The notes beneath the pieces are model-generated. The model saw nothing but the letters and a program-made list of their open reading frames with translations. It ran no database searches and was not told where the DNA came from. A program made the position numbers and the translations under genes. Shown in pieces: positions 23,558 through 31,326 of a stretch of 45,791 nt of DNA. The stretch lies in assembly GCA_002412495.1 (NCBI GenBank), contig DHVE01000100.1, positions 1-45,791 of the forward strand, written 5' to 3'. Every line of letters begins with the position of its first letter. The first letter of the stretch is position 1. This DNA is from Betaproteobacteria bacterium UBA5216. GTDB lineage: Bacteria; Pseudomonadota; Gammaproteobacteria; Burkholderiales; SG8-41.

Positions 23558-24562
23558 GTGAAGCGTCTTTTATCCGGGGTAGTGTTGGCGATGTCGGCAT
23601 CGGCCGCGTTGTTATGCGGTGGCCAGGCTGTCGCGCAAACCCCGCCTGCGGGTTCGGCACAGGTTTACCCCAATAAGACCATCCGTATCGTGCTGCCGTG
23701 GCCACCGGGCGGGATTACCGATGTCATCATGCGCGCGGTGAACATGCATTTGGCGGAGGTGTTCGGCCAGCAACTGGTGATCGACAACCGCGCCGGCGCG
23801 GGTGGCACGCTGGGCGCCGCCATCGTGGCGAAGGCGCCCGCCGACGGCTACACGCTGTTGATGCACGATATCGCCAGCCAGTGTATTTCGGCGACGCTCT
23901 ACGGCAGTAAATTGAACTACGATCCGCTGAAGGATTTTCAGCCGGTGATGATGGTTGCCGGTTCGCCAATGGTGTTGGTGGCGAATCCATCGCCACAGGT
24001 GCGCACTTTGCCGCAGTTGATCAAGCTCGCGAAATCGCAGCCCGGTCAATTGAGTTATGCGTCGTCGGGGGCGGGCTCGATTACGCATCTGGCTGCCGTG
24101 CGCATGCAAAAAATGAGTGGCATCGAACTGTTGCATGTGCCATTCAAGGGCAGCATTCCGGCCGCGTCTTCGGTGATGAGCGGCGAAACCTTCATGTCGT
24201 TTTCCACCATACCGGCCTCGCTGGCGCATGCCAAGAGCGGCAGGCTGGTGATGATCGCGCAATCGTTCGCGAAGCGCGCGCCGCAGATTCCGGACGTGCC
24301 GACGCTTGGGGAAACGCTGGGTGATTTTGACCTGGGTTTCCTGTCGGGACTCTGGGTGCCGGCGGGAACGCCGCGTACCGTCGTTGACCGGTTGCACGCC
24401 GAGACGATGCGCGCGATGGAGCAGCCGAAGGTGAAGGACATCCTGACCGCCAACGCGGCGATTCCGGGGCGCATGTCCACGCAGGAATTTACGGAATACA
24501 TGGTGCGCGAAACGCGCAACTGGGGCGAAATCGTGCGCAGTTCCGGCGTGAAAGTTGAATAA
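23558..24562 (+). CDS. Bug/TctC-family periplasmic solute receptor
   Basis: The protein has 334 residues from GTG 23558; GGGAGGA (23547-23553) is 4 bases before it, which is decisive against an upstream start. The signal peptide ends 'GQAVAQ' near residue 27. Core motifs: 'PNKTIRIVLPWPPGG', 'IDNRAGAGGT', 'PADGYTLL' and 'LHVPFKGSIPA' (Phe replacing the usual Tyr). It is followed after 35 bases by an SDR gene, with which it may be co-transcribed. Ligand unknown. Confidence 0.9.
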   Translation: MKRLLSGVVLAMSASAALLCGGQAVAQTPPAGSAQVYPNKTIRIVLPWPPGGITDVIMRAVNMHLAEVFGQQLVIDNRAGAGGTLGAAIVAKAPADGYTLLMHDIASQCISATLYGSKLNYDPLKDFQPVMMVAGSPMVLVANPSPQVRTLPQLIKLAKSQPGQLSYASSGAGSITHLAAVRMQKMSGIELLHVPFKGSIPAASSVMSGETFMSFSTIPASLAHAKSGRLVMIAQSFAKRAPQIPDVPTLGETLGDFDLGFLSGLWVPAGTPRTVVDRLHAETMRAMEQPKVKDILTANAAIPGRMSTQEFTEYMVRETRNWGEIVRSSGVKVE

Positions 24563-24597
24563 CTGACCAAGCGTTTTTTTAACCAAAGAGAGCGAAA

Positions 24598-25392
24598 ATG
24601 GATTTAGGCATCAAGGGCAGGGCAGCCATCGTCACCGGCGCAAGCCGCGGCATCGGGCGCGAAACCGCGCGGCAGTTTCTGGAGGAAGGCGCGCGCGTGA
24701 TGATCTGCGGGCGCAATGCCGAGACTATCGAAAAAGCGCGTGCCGAACTGGCCAAACAAACCGGCGGCGAAGTGCATGCCGTGGTTGCTGACATGACCAA
24801 AGAGGCCGACATCGCCAAATTGGTGGATGCGGCGAAACAAAAATTCGGTACGGTCGATATTCTGATCAACAACGCGGGGCAGATGTACTCGGGTCGTTTT
24901 GCCGCGATGACCGACGCGGGTTTGAAAGAACAGTTCGAGACCAAGATCTTTGGTTTTCTGCGTGCGATCCGCCTGGTGTATCCCATCATGAAGGCGCAAA
25001 AGTGGGGCCGCATCATCAACATCATCGGCGGGGCGGGCAAGGAGCCGGATCCGTACATGTTCGGCAGCGGCATTACCAACAGCGGCTTGCTGAATATCAC
25101 CAAATCGTTGTCCACCGAATTCGGTGAAGACAATGTGCTGGTGAACGCGATTTGTCCGGGTTGGGTGGCGACGAATTTGTGGGAACGCAACGCGGAAGGC
25201 TTGAAGGCGGATCTGAAGGTGCAGACGGAAGAAGAGGCGCGCCGCTTGGCCGCACGCAAAAATTCCCTGAATCGTTTCGGCAAGCCCGAAGAGTTGGCCA
25301 ACGCGATTGTGTTTTTGTGCTCCGAACGGTCGAGCTACATCACCGGCGTGTCCTTGAATCTCGATGGCGGGCGCTTGAAGGGTTTGTGGTAG
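24598..25392 (+). CDS. SDR-family protein lacking the usual Ser-Tyr-Lys catalytic residues
   Basis: The protein has 264 residues, the normal SDR length. The cofactor motif 'VTGASRGIG' (residues 13-21) and 'LINNAGQ' (near 91) are intact, as is 'NAICPGWVATNL'. But where SDRs have S-x12-Y-x3-K, this protein reads 'NIIGGAGKEPDPY' then 'GSGITNSGLLNITKSL': aligned on the following helix, Ser, Tyr and Lys are replaced by Gly, Ser and Asn. It likely still binds NAD(P) but may not do standard reductase chemistry. It follows a Bug receptor gene by 35 bases. Confidence 0.85.
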   Translation: MDLGIKGRAAIVTGASRGIGRETARQFLEEGARVMICGRNAETIEKARAELAKQTGGEVHAVVADMTKEADIAKLVDAAKQKFGTVDILINNAGQMYSGRFAAMTDAGLKEQFETKIFGFLRAIRLVYPIMKAQKWGRIINIIGGAGKEPDPYMFGSGITNSGLLNITKSLSTEFGEDNVLVNAICPGWVATNLWERNAEGLKADLKVQTEEEARRLAARKNSLNRFGKPEELANAIVFLCSERSSYITGVSLNLDGGRLKGLW

Positions 25393-25438
25393 ACCCTGTG
25401 AAGTTAATTTAAGTGTTTGATAATAAAAGAAATTATTA

Positions 25439-25981
25439 ATGTATACCGTATGTGTTTTTTGCGGCACGGCGTCCGGCAACGATCCGCAGTACGCCGACGC
25501 CGCTCGCGCCATGGCGCGGCTGCTGGCGCAAAAAAATTGCCGCATTGTTTTCGGCGGCGGCAAAGTCGGCCTGATGGGCGTGGTGGCCGAGGCGGCGATG
25601 GCCGCTGGCGGCTACGTGATCGGCATTGCGCCGAAGTTGCTGCTGGAAAAAGAGATCATGCATCGCGGCTTGTCCGAGTTGCATGTGGTCGAGACCATTC
25701 ACGAGCGCAAGGTTATGATGACGGGACTCGCGGATGCCATATTGGTGTTGCCCGGCGGCTACGGCACGCTCGACGAGTTATTCGAAGCGCTCACCTTGCA
25801 GCAACTCAAGGTGCATGACAAGCCCTGCGGATTGCTGAATGTGAATGGATTTTTCGATTCACTGGCGGCTTATCTCGATCACGCCACGGAGCAGGGTTTT
25901 CTGTCGCCGGCATTTCGCGGGCTGTTGACGATGGACGCCGATCCGCAAGCCTTGCTGGCGAAAATCGGCGTTTCGGCGTAG
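25439..25981 (+). CDS. LOG-family nucleoside-5'-monophosphate phosphoribohydrolase
   Basis: The protein has 180 residues. 'VFCGTASGNDPQY' at the N-terminus, 'VFGGGKVGLMG' near residue 37 and 'LPGGYGTLDELFE' near residue 102 are the LOG signatures, with the P-G-G-x-G-T-x-x-E motif complete. LOG enzymes cleave the N-glycosidic bond of cytokinin riboside 5'-monophosphates or of AMP/IMP-like nucleotides. An AT-rich stretch lies before the start; no strong Shine-Dalgarno. The bacterial physiological substrate is uncertain. Confidence 0.9.
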   Translation: MYTVCVFCGTASGNDPQYADAARAMARLLAQKNCRIVFGGGKVGLMGVVAEAAMAAGGYVIGIAPKLLLEKEIMHRGLSELHVVETIHERKVMMTGLADAILVLPGGYGTLDELFEALTLQQLKVHDKPCGLLNVNGFFDSLAAYLDHATEQGFLSPAFRGLLTMDADPQALLAKIGVSA

Positions 25982-26036
25982 CACGCGACAGCGTTACAGA
26001 ACGGTGCGCCACGGATTATCGCGTTGCGGTTCGGTG

Positions 26037-26444
26037 CTACACCAGCGTCGGCTTGCGTTTTTTGCCGGTCTTGATGTCTTTTTCTTCTTCAAGCACGGCG
26101 GTGTATTGCCGCACGGCGTTCGACACGGCGGGCCAGCCGGCATAGTGGCCGACCTGAATCATCACTTCGCAGATTTCCTTGTGCGTGATGCCGATGTGTT
26201 TGGCGCTGCGGTAGTGCGAATAGTTGCCGGTGGGCCGCGCCATGGCGATGTTGGCCGCGAGCGTTACCAGTTGCCGGTCGCGCAGGCTTAATCCCGGACG
26301 CGCCCACACGTCGCCAAACAGATGGCCGACCGACATTTCATAGAGGTCGGGATACAGCGCTTTTTGATCCAGCATCAGTTCTTCGCGGCCCATTTTTTTC
26401 AGCAGGGCCATGCCGCGTTTGCGGCGCTTCTGGTAGTCGCTCAT
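26037..26444 (-). CDS. Carboxymuconolactone-decarboxylase-family protein
   Basis: The protein has 135 residues from ATG 26444, which has GGAG 5 bases upstream; the open frame continues much further but without homology. 'FGDVWARPGLSLRDRQLVTLA' followed by 'HYRSAKHIGITHKEICEVMIQ' and 'YAGWPAVSNAVR' is the CMD pattern. The C-x-x-C pair of AhpD-type peroxidatic members is absent, so it is of the decarboxylase-like rather than the redox class. It lies back to back with a Bug gene on the opposite strand. Confidence 0.85.
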   Translation of the reverse strand: MSDYQKRRKRGMALLKKMGREELMLDQKALYPDLYEMSVGHLFGDVWARPGLSLRDRQLVTLAANIAMARPTGNYSHYRSAKHIGITHKEICEVMIQVGHYAGWPAVSNAVRQYTAVLEEEKDIKTGKKRKPTLV

Positions 26445-26546
26445 CATGTCTCCGGTGGGATTAGTCGTGTATGAAGGAATGCAAATCGATGATGTCATTC
26501 TGCTAAGATCATCGTCAAGTTGAAAACCACCTGACAGGGACGTCTC

Positions 26547-27554
26547 ATGAAAACGTCGTTGCAAGCCGTTTGTTGGTTGTTGGCCGCGAGCGGCGTGTTC
26601 AGCTGTATGGCACGGGCGCAGCCGCGCGCACCCGCCGATGCCGCGAGTTTTCCCAATCGCCCGATCCGGGTTGTGGTGCCAAGCGCGCCGGGCGGCGGCA
26701 CGGATATCGTGGCGCGGCTGATAGGGCAGGGGCTGACCGATAGCTGGGGACAAACGGTGGTGGTGGATAACCGCGGTGGCGCGGGCGGCATGCCGGCGGT
26801 AACGATGGTGGCCAAGGCATCTGCCGCTGACGGCTACACCATGCTTCTTGGCAGCAACGGCCATGTGTCGTTCGCGCCGGCGTTATACCGCAATCTGCCG
26901 TTCGATCCGCAGAAGGATCTGGCCCCCGCGTCGCTGGTGGCGAATCAGGCTTTTGTGGTGGCGGCGGCGCAATCGCTACCGGCGTCAAACTTGCAGGAGT
27001 TCATCGCGTTGGCCCGGAAAAGTCCCGGCAAATACAGCTACGGTTCGGGCGGCGTGGGTTCGGCTTCGCATTTGGGCACGGAAATGATGCGGCTGGCCGG
27101 CGGGTTCACGTTGCTGCATGTGCCGTACAAGGGAACGGGCCCGGGCATGGCGGCGCTGATGGCCGGCGAAATTCAAATACTGGTGGTGGGGTTGGCGACG
27201 GTGTTGCCGCATGTGCGCGCGAAAAGCGACAAGGTCAAAGTGTTCGGTGTAACGGGCGCGAGGCGCGCGCAGGCCGCGCCGGAGATTCCCACCTTGGCGG
27301 AGTCGGGTTTGCCCGGTTATGAATTCGACGTGTGGTACGGCATGGTGCTGCCGGGCGCCGTGCCGCGTGCAATTGTGCAGAAAACTAGCGGCGAAATCGT
27401 TCGCCTGCTTAAATCACCCGTAGTTCGTGAACGTTTTGCCAGCGCGGGACTTGAGCCCATGGGCAGCACCGCCGAAGCCTTTTCAGCGCAGTTGCAGCGC
27501 GAAATTCCCGCATGGCGAAAAGTGGCCAAGGAGGCCGGAATTCAGGCCGATTGA
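26547..27554 (+). CDS. Bug/TctC-family periplasmic solute receptor
   Basis: The protein has 335 residues. The signal peptide ends 'CMARAQ' near residue 26; the preceding 'VFSCMA' is not a good lipobox. Core motifs: 'PNRPIRVVVPSAPGGGTD', 'VDNRGGAGG', 'SAADGYTML' and 'LHVPYKGTGPGM'. ATG 26547 has CAGGGA 8-10 bases upstream. It is divergent from the CMD gene and is the eighth Bug receptor (counting the partial one) in the first 27.6 kb. Ligand unknown. Confidence 0.9.
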   Translation: MKTSLQAVCWLLAASGVFSCMARAQPRAPADAASFPNRPIRVVVPSAPGGGTDIVARLIGQGLTDSWGQTVVVDNRGGAGGMPAVTMVAKASAADGYTMLLGSNGHVSFAPALYRNLPFDPQKDLAPASLVANQAFVVAAAQSLPASNLQEFIALARKSPGKYSYGSGGVGSASHLGTEMMRLAGGFTLLHVPYKGTGPGMAALMAGEIQILVVGLATVLPHVRAKSDKVKVFGVTGARRAQAAPEIPTLAESGLPGYEFDVWYGMVLPGAVPRAIVQKTSGEIVRLLKSPVVRERFASAGLEPMGSTAEAFSAQLQREIPAWRKVAKEAGIQAD

Positions 27555-27669
27555 GTATCTGTTGCAGTGCAAAAATCATTTGATTTTAACGGGAAATGCC
27601 GGTAACGTAGCCCTTGTAAAACGCCATTTTGGCCTTACTTAAAATCTGCGTTTAACCTGCGGTTCATAC

Positions 27670-27683
27670 AGACCCCAGGGTCT
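27670..27683. promoter_or_regulatory. Palindrome upstream of the yqjD-like gene
   Basis: AGACCC-CA-GGGTCT is a perfect 6-base inverted repeat with a 2-base centre, 73 bases before the start codon of the DUF883 gene. Size and place fit a dimeric regulator site; no regulator is identified. Confidence 0.35.
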
Positions 27684-27755
27684 AATTGCTACTTTAATTA
27701 CCCCTTTACCGTAACCTATTTCCTAACCTGTCCCCTTACCCAGACGGAGCCCGTC

Positions 27756-28076
27756 ATGACCACTGAAGCTACCGAAGGCACTATTGCCAAAGAAAAAATT
27801 GTGCAGGATTTCAAAACGGTTTATTCCGACGTTGAAGAACTGCTGCGCGCCACCGCCAGCCAGACCGGTGAAAAAATCGGCGTCATTCGCGAACGCCTGC
27901 AGGAGCATATGCACAAAGCCAAGGACCGGCTGGCCGAAACCAAGGACGTCGTGGTTGACAAGACCAAGCAGGCCGCGCGCGCCACCGACGAGTATGTGCA
28001 TGACAATCCGTGGCACGCCGTGGGCATCGCGGCTGGCGTGGGGTTGGTGATCGGCTTGCTGATCGGACGCCGTTAG
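27756..28076 (+). CDS. DUF883 / YqjD-ElaB-like membrane-anchored protein
   Basis: The protein has 106 residues. A long helical, charged N-terminal part (residues 1-78, including 'KIVQDFKTVYSDVEELLRAT') is followed by a C-terminal membrane segment 'HAVGIAAGVGLVIGLLIGRR' with glycine spacing typical of the family. E. coli YqjD anchors stationary-phase ribosomes to the inner membrane. GGAG precedes ATG 27756. It is first in a run with yqjE- and yqjK-like genes. Confidence 0.88.
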   Translation: MTTEATEGTIAKEKIVQDFKTVYSDVEELLRATASQTGEKIGVIRERLQEHMHKAKDRLAETKDVVVDKTKQAARATDEYVHDNPWHAVGIAAGVGLVIGLLIGRR

Positions 28077-28097
28077 GCATCCGGGGCGAGTAGTCGA

Positions 28098-28535
28098 ATG
28101 GCAGACCCGTCGCCCGACGGCGTGAAGGACGGCGCGTCCGAAAGTGCGCGCGCGGACGGCGCAACCCACGCAGGCCTGTTCAGTTCGCTGCGCATGCTGC
28201 TGGCAACGATGGTTGCCACGGCGCGCACGCGGATGGAGTTGCTGCAGGTCGAGCTTGAAGAAGAAAAGCTGCGGCTCGCGGGCATAGGCGTGCTCGCGGT
28301 TGCTGCGGTATTTTTCATCGCGTTGGCGATCGTGGTATTCACTTTTTTCCTGGTCGTCCTGCTCTGGGACACGCATCGCGTGCTGGCAACGGGCCTGATC
28401 GCACTGGCGTATCTGATCGCCGGCCTTGCGTGCCTGGCTGCGGCGCGACAACGCGCGGCGCAAAAATCCCGATTATTCACGGCGAGTCTGGCGCAACTCA
28501 AGGCGGATCAGGATCGCCTTACGCCCTCGGATTGA
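28098..28535 (+). CDS. YqjE-like phage-holin-family membrane protein
   Basis: The protein has 145 residues. A polar start with D, E and S is followed by an amphipathic helix ('TARTRMELLQVELEEEKLR'), then two membrane segments near residues 70-92 and 97-117, and a charged tail. This is the YqjE/superfamily III holin-like layout. It begins 21 bases after the DUF883 gene and ends 2 bases before the next ATG. Function unknown; E. coli counterparts are stationary-phase and osmotic-stress induced. Confidence 0.8.
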   Translation: MADPSPDGVKDGASESARADGATHAGLFSSLRMLLATMVATARTRMELLQVELEEEKLRLAGIGVLAVAAVFFIALAIVVFTFFLVVLLWDTHRVLATGLIALAYLIAGLACLAAARQRAAQKSRLFTASLAQLKADQDRLTPSD

Positions 28536-28537
28536 GC

Positions 28538-28858
28538 ATGTCCGCCGAACAACAAGTTGCACTCGCGCTGCGCAAGGAACGACTCATGGTGCGGGCGGGC
28601 CAGCAGCGTGACGAACTCGCGCAGTTGGGCGAGCGGCTCAAGAAACCCTGCGCTGTAGCCGATAAGGTTATGGATGCGGGCCGTTATGTGAAGGGGCATC
28701 CCCTGGCGGCCGGCGCTGCCTTGGCACTGGTGGCTGTTCTGGGTCGGCGGCACGTGTTCCGGGTTGCGGGTTATGCCTGGAGCGGATGGAAGGCATGGCG
28801 TTTCGCGAGCCGATGGACGCAGGAATCCGGTCTCATAAAACGATTTGTAAACAATTAG
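28538..28858 (+). CDS. YqjK-like protein
   Basis: The protein has 106 residues from ATG 28538, 2 bases after the yqjE-like stop, an arrangement that points to coupled translation. The N-terminal part is a charged helix ('ALRKERLMVRAGQQRDELAQ'), then 'GRYVKGHPLAAGAALALVAV', a single hydrophobic stretch, and a basic/aromatic C-terminus. Length and order behind yqjD and yqjE fit YqjK; sequence identity alone would not settle it. Confidence 0.65.
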   Translation: MSAEQQVALALRKERLMVRAGQQRDELAQLGERLKKPCAVADKVMDAGRYVKGHPLAAGAALALVAVLGRRHVFRVAGYAWSGWKAWRFASRWTQESGLIKRFVNN

Positions 28859-28876
28859 TTGCGAAGAGCAGGTGCC

Positions 28877-29191
28877 ATGTCTCGTTTGGGCAGTATCGGG
28901 AAATCCACCACACGTGCGTTCAGTTCGATGCGGGAGTTGTCGTCGCGTGAACGCCAGCGTCTGGTGCAGGAGTTCAGTCAGGTGCGCGGCTTGATGCCGT
29001 TGCTGATGAAGCCGCGAAACCAGCAAAAATGGACGCGCGAAGACAAGGCGCAGCTTGCTGCACATATACGCAGATTGACGTCGTTGAGTCCTTATCTGGT
29101 GGTATTGGTGATGCCGGGCGGCCTGCTGGCGCTGCCCGCCCTGGCGTGGTGGCTCGACCGCCGCCGCATGCGTGATCGCGCTCCGGCGTAA
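28877..29191 (+). CDS. Small protein with C-terminal membrane segment, function unknown
   Basis: The protein has 104 residues from ATG 28877; the open frame begins at 28859. The N-terminal 70 residues are charged and helical ('SSRERQRLVQEFSQVRGLM'); then 'SPYLVVLVMPGGLLALPALAWWLDRRR' forms one or two short membrane passes. The 'L-MPGG-LALP-LAWWLDRR' ending resembles the pattern in some LETM1-like proteins, but the rest is too short to claim that family. It follows the yqjD/E/K-like run by 18 bases. Confidence 0.55.
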   Translation: MSRLGSIGKSTTRAFSSMRELSSRERQRLVQEFSQVRGLMPLLMKPRNQQKWTREDKAQLAAHIRRLTSLSPYLVVLVMPGGLLALPALAWWLDRRRMRDRAPA

Positions 29192-29212
29192 GCATTTTCC
29201 ATTTTGGCGGGC

Positions 29213-29875
29213 ATGCTGACTTTTCTGCTTTGGCTAAGTCCGTTTGTGGTGATCGGCGCCGTGATCTGGAATTTCCGGCGCAAGGCGGTTGCGCGCGCAG
29301 CCGAGAGCGAAAAGCGCTTCAAGGCGTTTCTCAATGATGCGGCAAACACAGAAACGGCTGGCACGGTAAAGCTTGCATCGACACCGCAGCCGCCATCGGT
29401 CCAGCCAACTGACGCGGCCACCATACGCGCCGCTCCCGGCGCGCTTGCTGGCACGCCGTCCAGCAAGAACTCCAGCGCCTACGCTGCACAGGCGGCGGCG
29501 CGTGCGGCCGTGCGGGAGCGCTTGCTGGCGCCGCCGCAGGCACTGCTCTATTACCTGCTCAGGTTGGGGTTGCCCGATCACGAGGTGCTGGCGCAGGTTG
29601 CCGCCAGTAGTCTGTTTGATGCTGGTTTGCGCGGCGGTTTTGAGAGCGAGGCGCGTCAAAAGCGTCTGGCTGGCGTCGTGCTCGATTGCGTGGTGTGCGA
29701 CAAGTCGTTCAAGGCCATCGCGGTCGTTCAGTGCGGCGCGCGCACGGCGGACGAAGATGCGCTACTTGCCTATGCACGCACCTGTTGTGAATCGGCCGGG
29801 GTGCGCTGGGTTGAATTGGCGCCCGACGCATTGCCGCGCCGTGAAGGCGTGCGCACGGCGATCCTCGGCGCGTAG
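29213..29875 (+). CDS. DUF2726 protein with N-terminal membrane anchor
   Basis: The protein has 220 residues from ATG 29213. A hydrophobic N-terminus (about residues 1-20), an A/P/T-rich linker to about residue 95, then a C-terminal domain beginning 'LLYYLLRLGLPDHEVLAQV' and including 'LDCVVCDKSFKAIAVVQC' and 'ADEDALLAYARTCCESAGV'. This matches DUF2726, a nuclease-fold-like domain of unknown role. The start lacks a good Shine-Dalgarno and an in-frame TTG at 29204 is an alternative. Confidence 0.7.
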   Translation: MLTFLLWLSPFVVIGAVIWNFRRKAVARAAESEKRFKAFLNDAANTETAGTVKLASTPQPPSVQPTDAATIRAAPGALAGTPSSKNSSAYAAQAAARAAVRERLLAPPQALLYYLLRLGLPDHEVLAQVAASSLFDAGLRGGFESEARQKRLAGVVLDCVVCDKSFKAIAVVQCGARTADEDALLAYARTCCESAGVRWVELAPDALPRREGVRTAILGA

Positions 29876-29963
29876 GCTAATCCCTTTACAAATCGTTCAC
29901 GCGCGTCCGCTTATTATTCAAAAGGCGCGGGAATGCGCGACTAACTTTCCGGGGTGGACATAT

Positions 29964-30707
29964 ATGGCGGTTTCGCGAGATATGCGTGCCGTGGTTTCTT
30001 CGTTGCCTTCAGTGGCCGTGGCAGTCGCGGCCGAAGGTGGAAGCATTGCGATACCAAAGTATCTTGACGACGTGTACTGGTGGGCCTATGTACATCCCAA
30101 CGCAGTGCGCGTATTTGAGCGGCAGTGGCTGGTTAACCTGATACTGTGGGGCAATTTCAGCCGCTTGCGCGACGCGGCGCTGGATGCGCTTGGAGAACCG
30201 ATTTCCGGGCGAACACTGCAGATTGCCTGCGTATATGGCGATTTGACCGCGCGATTGCTGGAACGAGTCAGCGGACACCTGGATGTGGTGGACGTATTGC
30301 CGGTGCAGCTGCGCAATCTGCGCGTCAAGCTGCCGGCCGATGCCGCGGTAACACTGCTACAACGGAACTCGGTTGCGCTGGGCATGCCGGACGGTACCTA
30401 TGATCAGGCCTTGCTGTTTTTCCTGCTGCACGAGCAACCAGAGTCGGTACGCCGCGCCACGCTGGCGGAAGCCGTGCGCGTGGTCCGGCCCGGCGGGCGG
30501 ATTGTGATGGTGGATTATCACCGGCCGAATGCATGGAGTCCTTTTTCCTGGTTGTTCGGGCCGTTGTTGCGCCGTCTGGAACCGTTCGCGATGGATTTAT
30601 GGCGCGACGAAATTGCAAGCTGGCTGCCGGCGGATTTCACGCCATCGGCCATCGACAAGCAAACCTGTTTCGGCGGCTTGTATCAAAAGGTGGTGGTAAC
30701 CGTCTGA
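29964..30707 (+). CDS. rquA: Rhodoquinone biosynthesis methyltransferase-like protein RquA
   Basis: The protein has 247 residues from ATG 29964 (GGGGTGG 8 bases upstream; the frame is open much further upstream but overlaps the DUF2726 gene). Residues 30-75 hold 'IPKYLDDVYWWAYVHPNAV' and 'ERQWLVNLILWGNFSRLRDA', a signature of RquA. The SAM-binding region is 'LQIACVYGDLTARLLERVSG', lacking the usual G-x-G-x-G; such a degenerate motif is known for RquA. 'VVRPGGRIVMVDYH' is the post-motif III. RquA converts ubiquinone to rhodoquinone, used with fumarate reductase under low oxygen. Its TGA overlaps the next ATG by 1 base. Confidence 0.82.
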   Translation: MAVSRDMRAVVSSLPSVAVAVAAEGGSIAIPKYLDDVYWWAYVHPNAVRVFERQWLVNLILWGNFSRLRDAALDALGEPISGRTLQIACVYGDLTARLLERVSGHLDVVDVLPVQLRNLRVKLPADAAVTLLQRNSVALGMPDGTYDQALLFFLLHEQPESVRRATLAEAVRVVRPGGRIVMVDYHRPNAWSPFSWLFGPLLRRLEPFAMDLWRDEIASWLPADFTPSAIDKQTCFGGLYQKVVVTV

Positions 30708-31312
30708 TGGCACGCGCGTCACTATTGGGTTGTGACAAGGGCCGCGCCGCGTTCGTGCTGCTGATCGCGTTGTCGTGGTGCGTGGCGGGCGCCGCGTGGG
30801 CGGCAGACAATGTAACGATACACGCTGAAAGACAGGGTACGGCCGTTGCCATCGAGGCGCGTGCATTGCTGATTGCGCCGTTGCCCCTGATCTGGGCGAC
30901 GCTGACGGATTACGATCGGCTCTCCACGTTTATCCCTGGCATGCACGTGAGCCGCGTGATAGACCGGCGCGGGCCGGCGGCCATCGTCAAGCAATTGGGC
31001 GAAGCCGGGTTTCTGATTTTTACGCGGCCGATAGACGTGGTTGTGGAATCACTGGAGAAGCCGCCGCACATTATCGAAATCCGCGTGCTCTCCGGAAACC
31101 TGAAAAAACTGGATGGCCGTTACCACATCGAGCCCGACACGCAGACGCCGGGTAACTTTATCTTGCGATGGTACGGCGTGATTGAACCGGAAGACAGTTT
31201 GCCGCCTCTGATCGGCGTGCCCATACTCAAAGCCAACATCGGCGACCAGTTTCGCGGCATGGTGCGCGAGATCGAGCGGCGCGCGGAGCAGTGGCGAACT
31301 GAGCAGAAATAG
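30707..31312 (+). CDS. START/SRPBCC-family protein, exported
   Basis: The protein has 201 residues from ATG 30707, which shares its A with the rquA stop (TGATG), so translation is probably coupled. A signal peptide ends 'GAAWAAD' near residue 31. The core 'LLIAPLPLIWATLTDYDRL' and 'PGMHVSRVIDRRG', then 'VESLEKPPHIIEIRVLSGN', fits the polyketide-cyclase/START helix-grip fold, which binds hydrophobic molecules such as lipids or quinones. Tight coupling to rquA could mean a lipid or quinone-handling partner; that link is inference. Confidence 0.75.
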   Translation: MARASLLGCDKGRAAFVLLIALSWCVAGAAWAADNVTIHAERQGTAVAIEARALLIAPLPLIWATLTDYDRLSTFIPGMHVSRVIDRRGPAAIVKQLGEAGFLIFTRPIDVVVESLEKPPHIIEIRVLSGNLKKLDGRYHIEPDTQTPGNFILRWYGVIEPEDSLPPLIGVPILKANIGDQFRGMVREIERRAEQWRTEQK

Positions 31313-31326
31313 TTTTTTAAAACAAT

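Noticed and set aside
23612..24586. Open frame of 324 codons opposite a Bug receptor gene
   Set aside because: The Bug gene on the other strand has all family motifs; the mirror frame has none.
26037..26112. CMD-family protein as an AhpD-type redox enzyme or selenoprotein
   Set aside because: No C-x-x-C and no in-frame TGA at the expected place.
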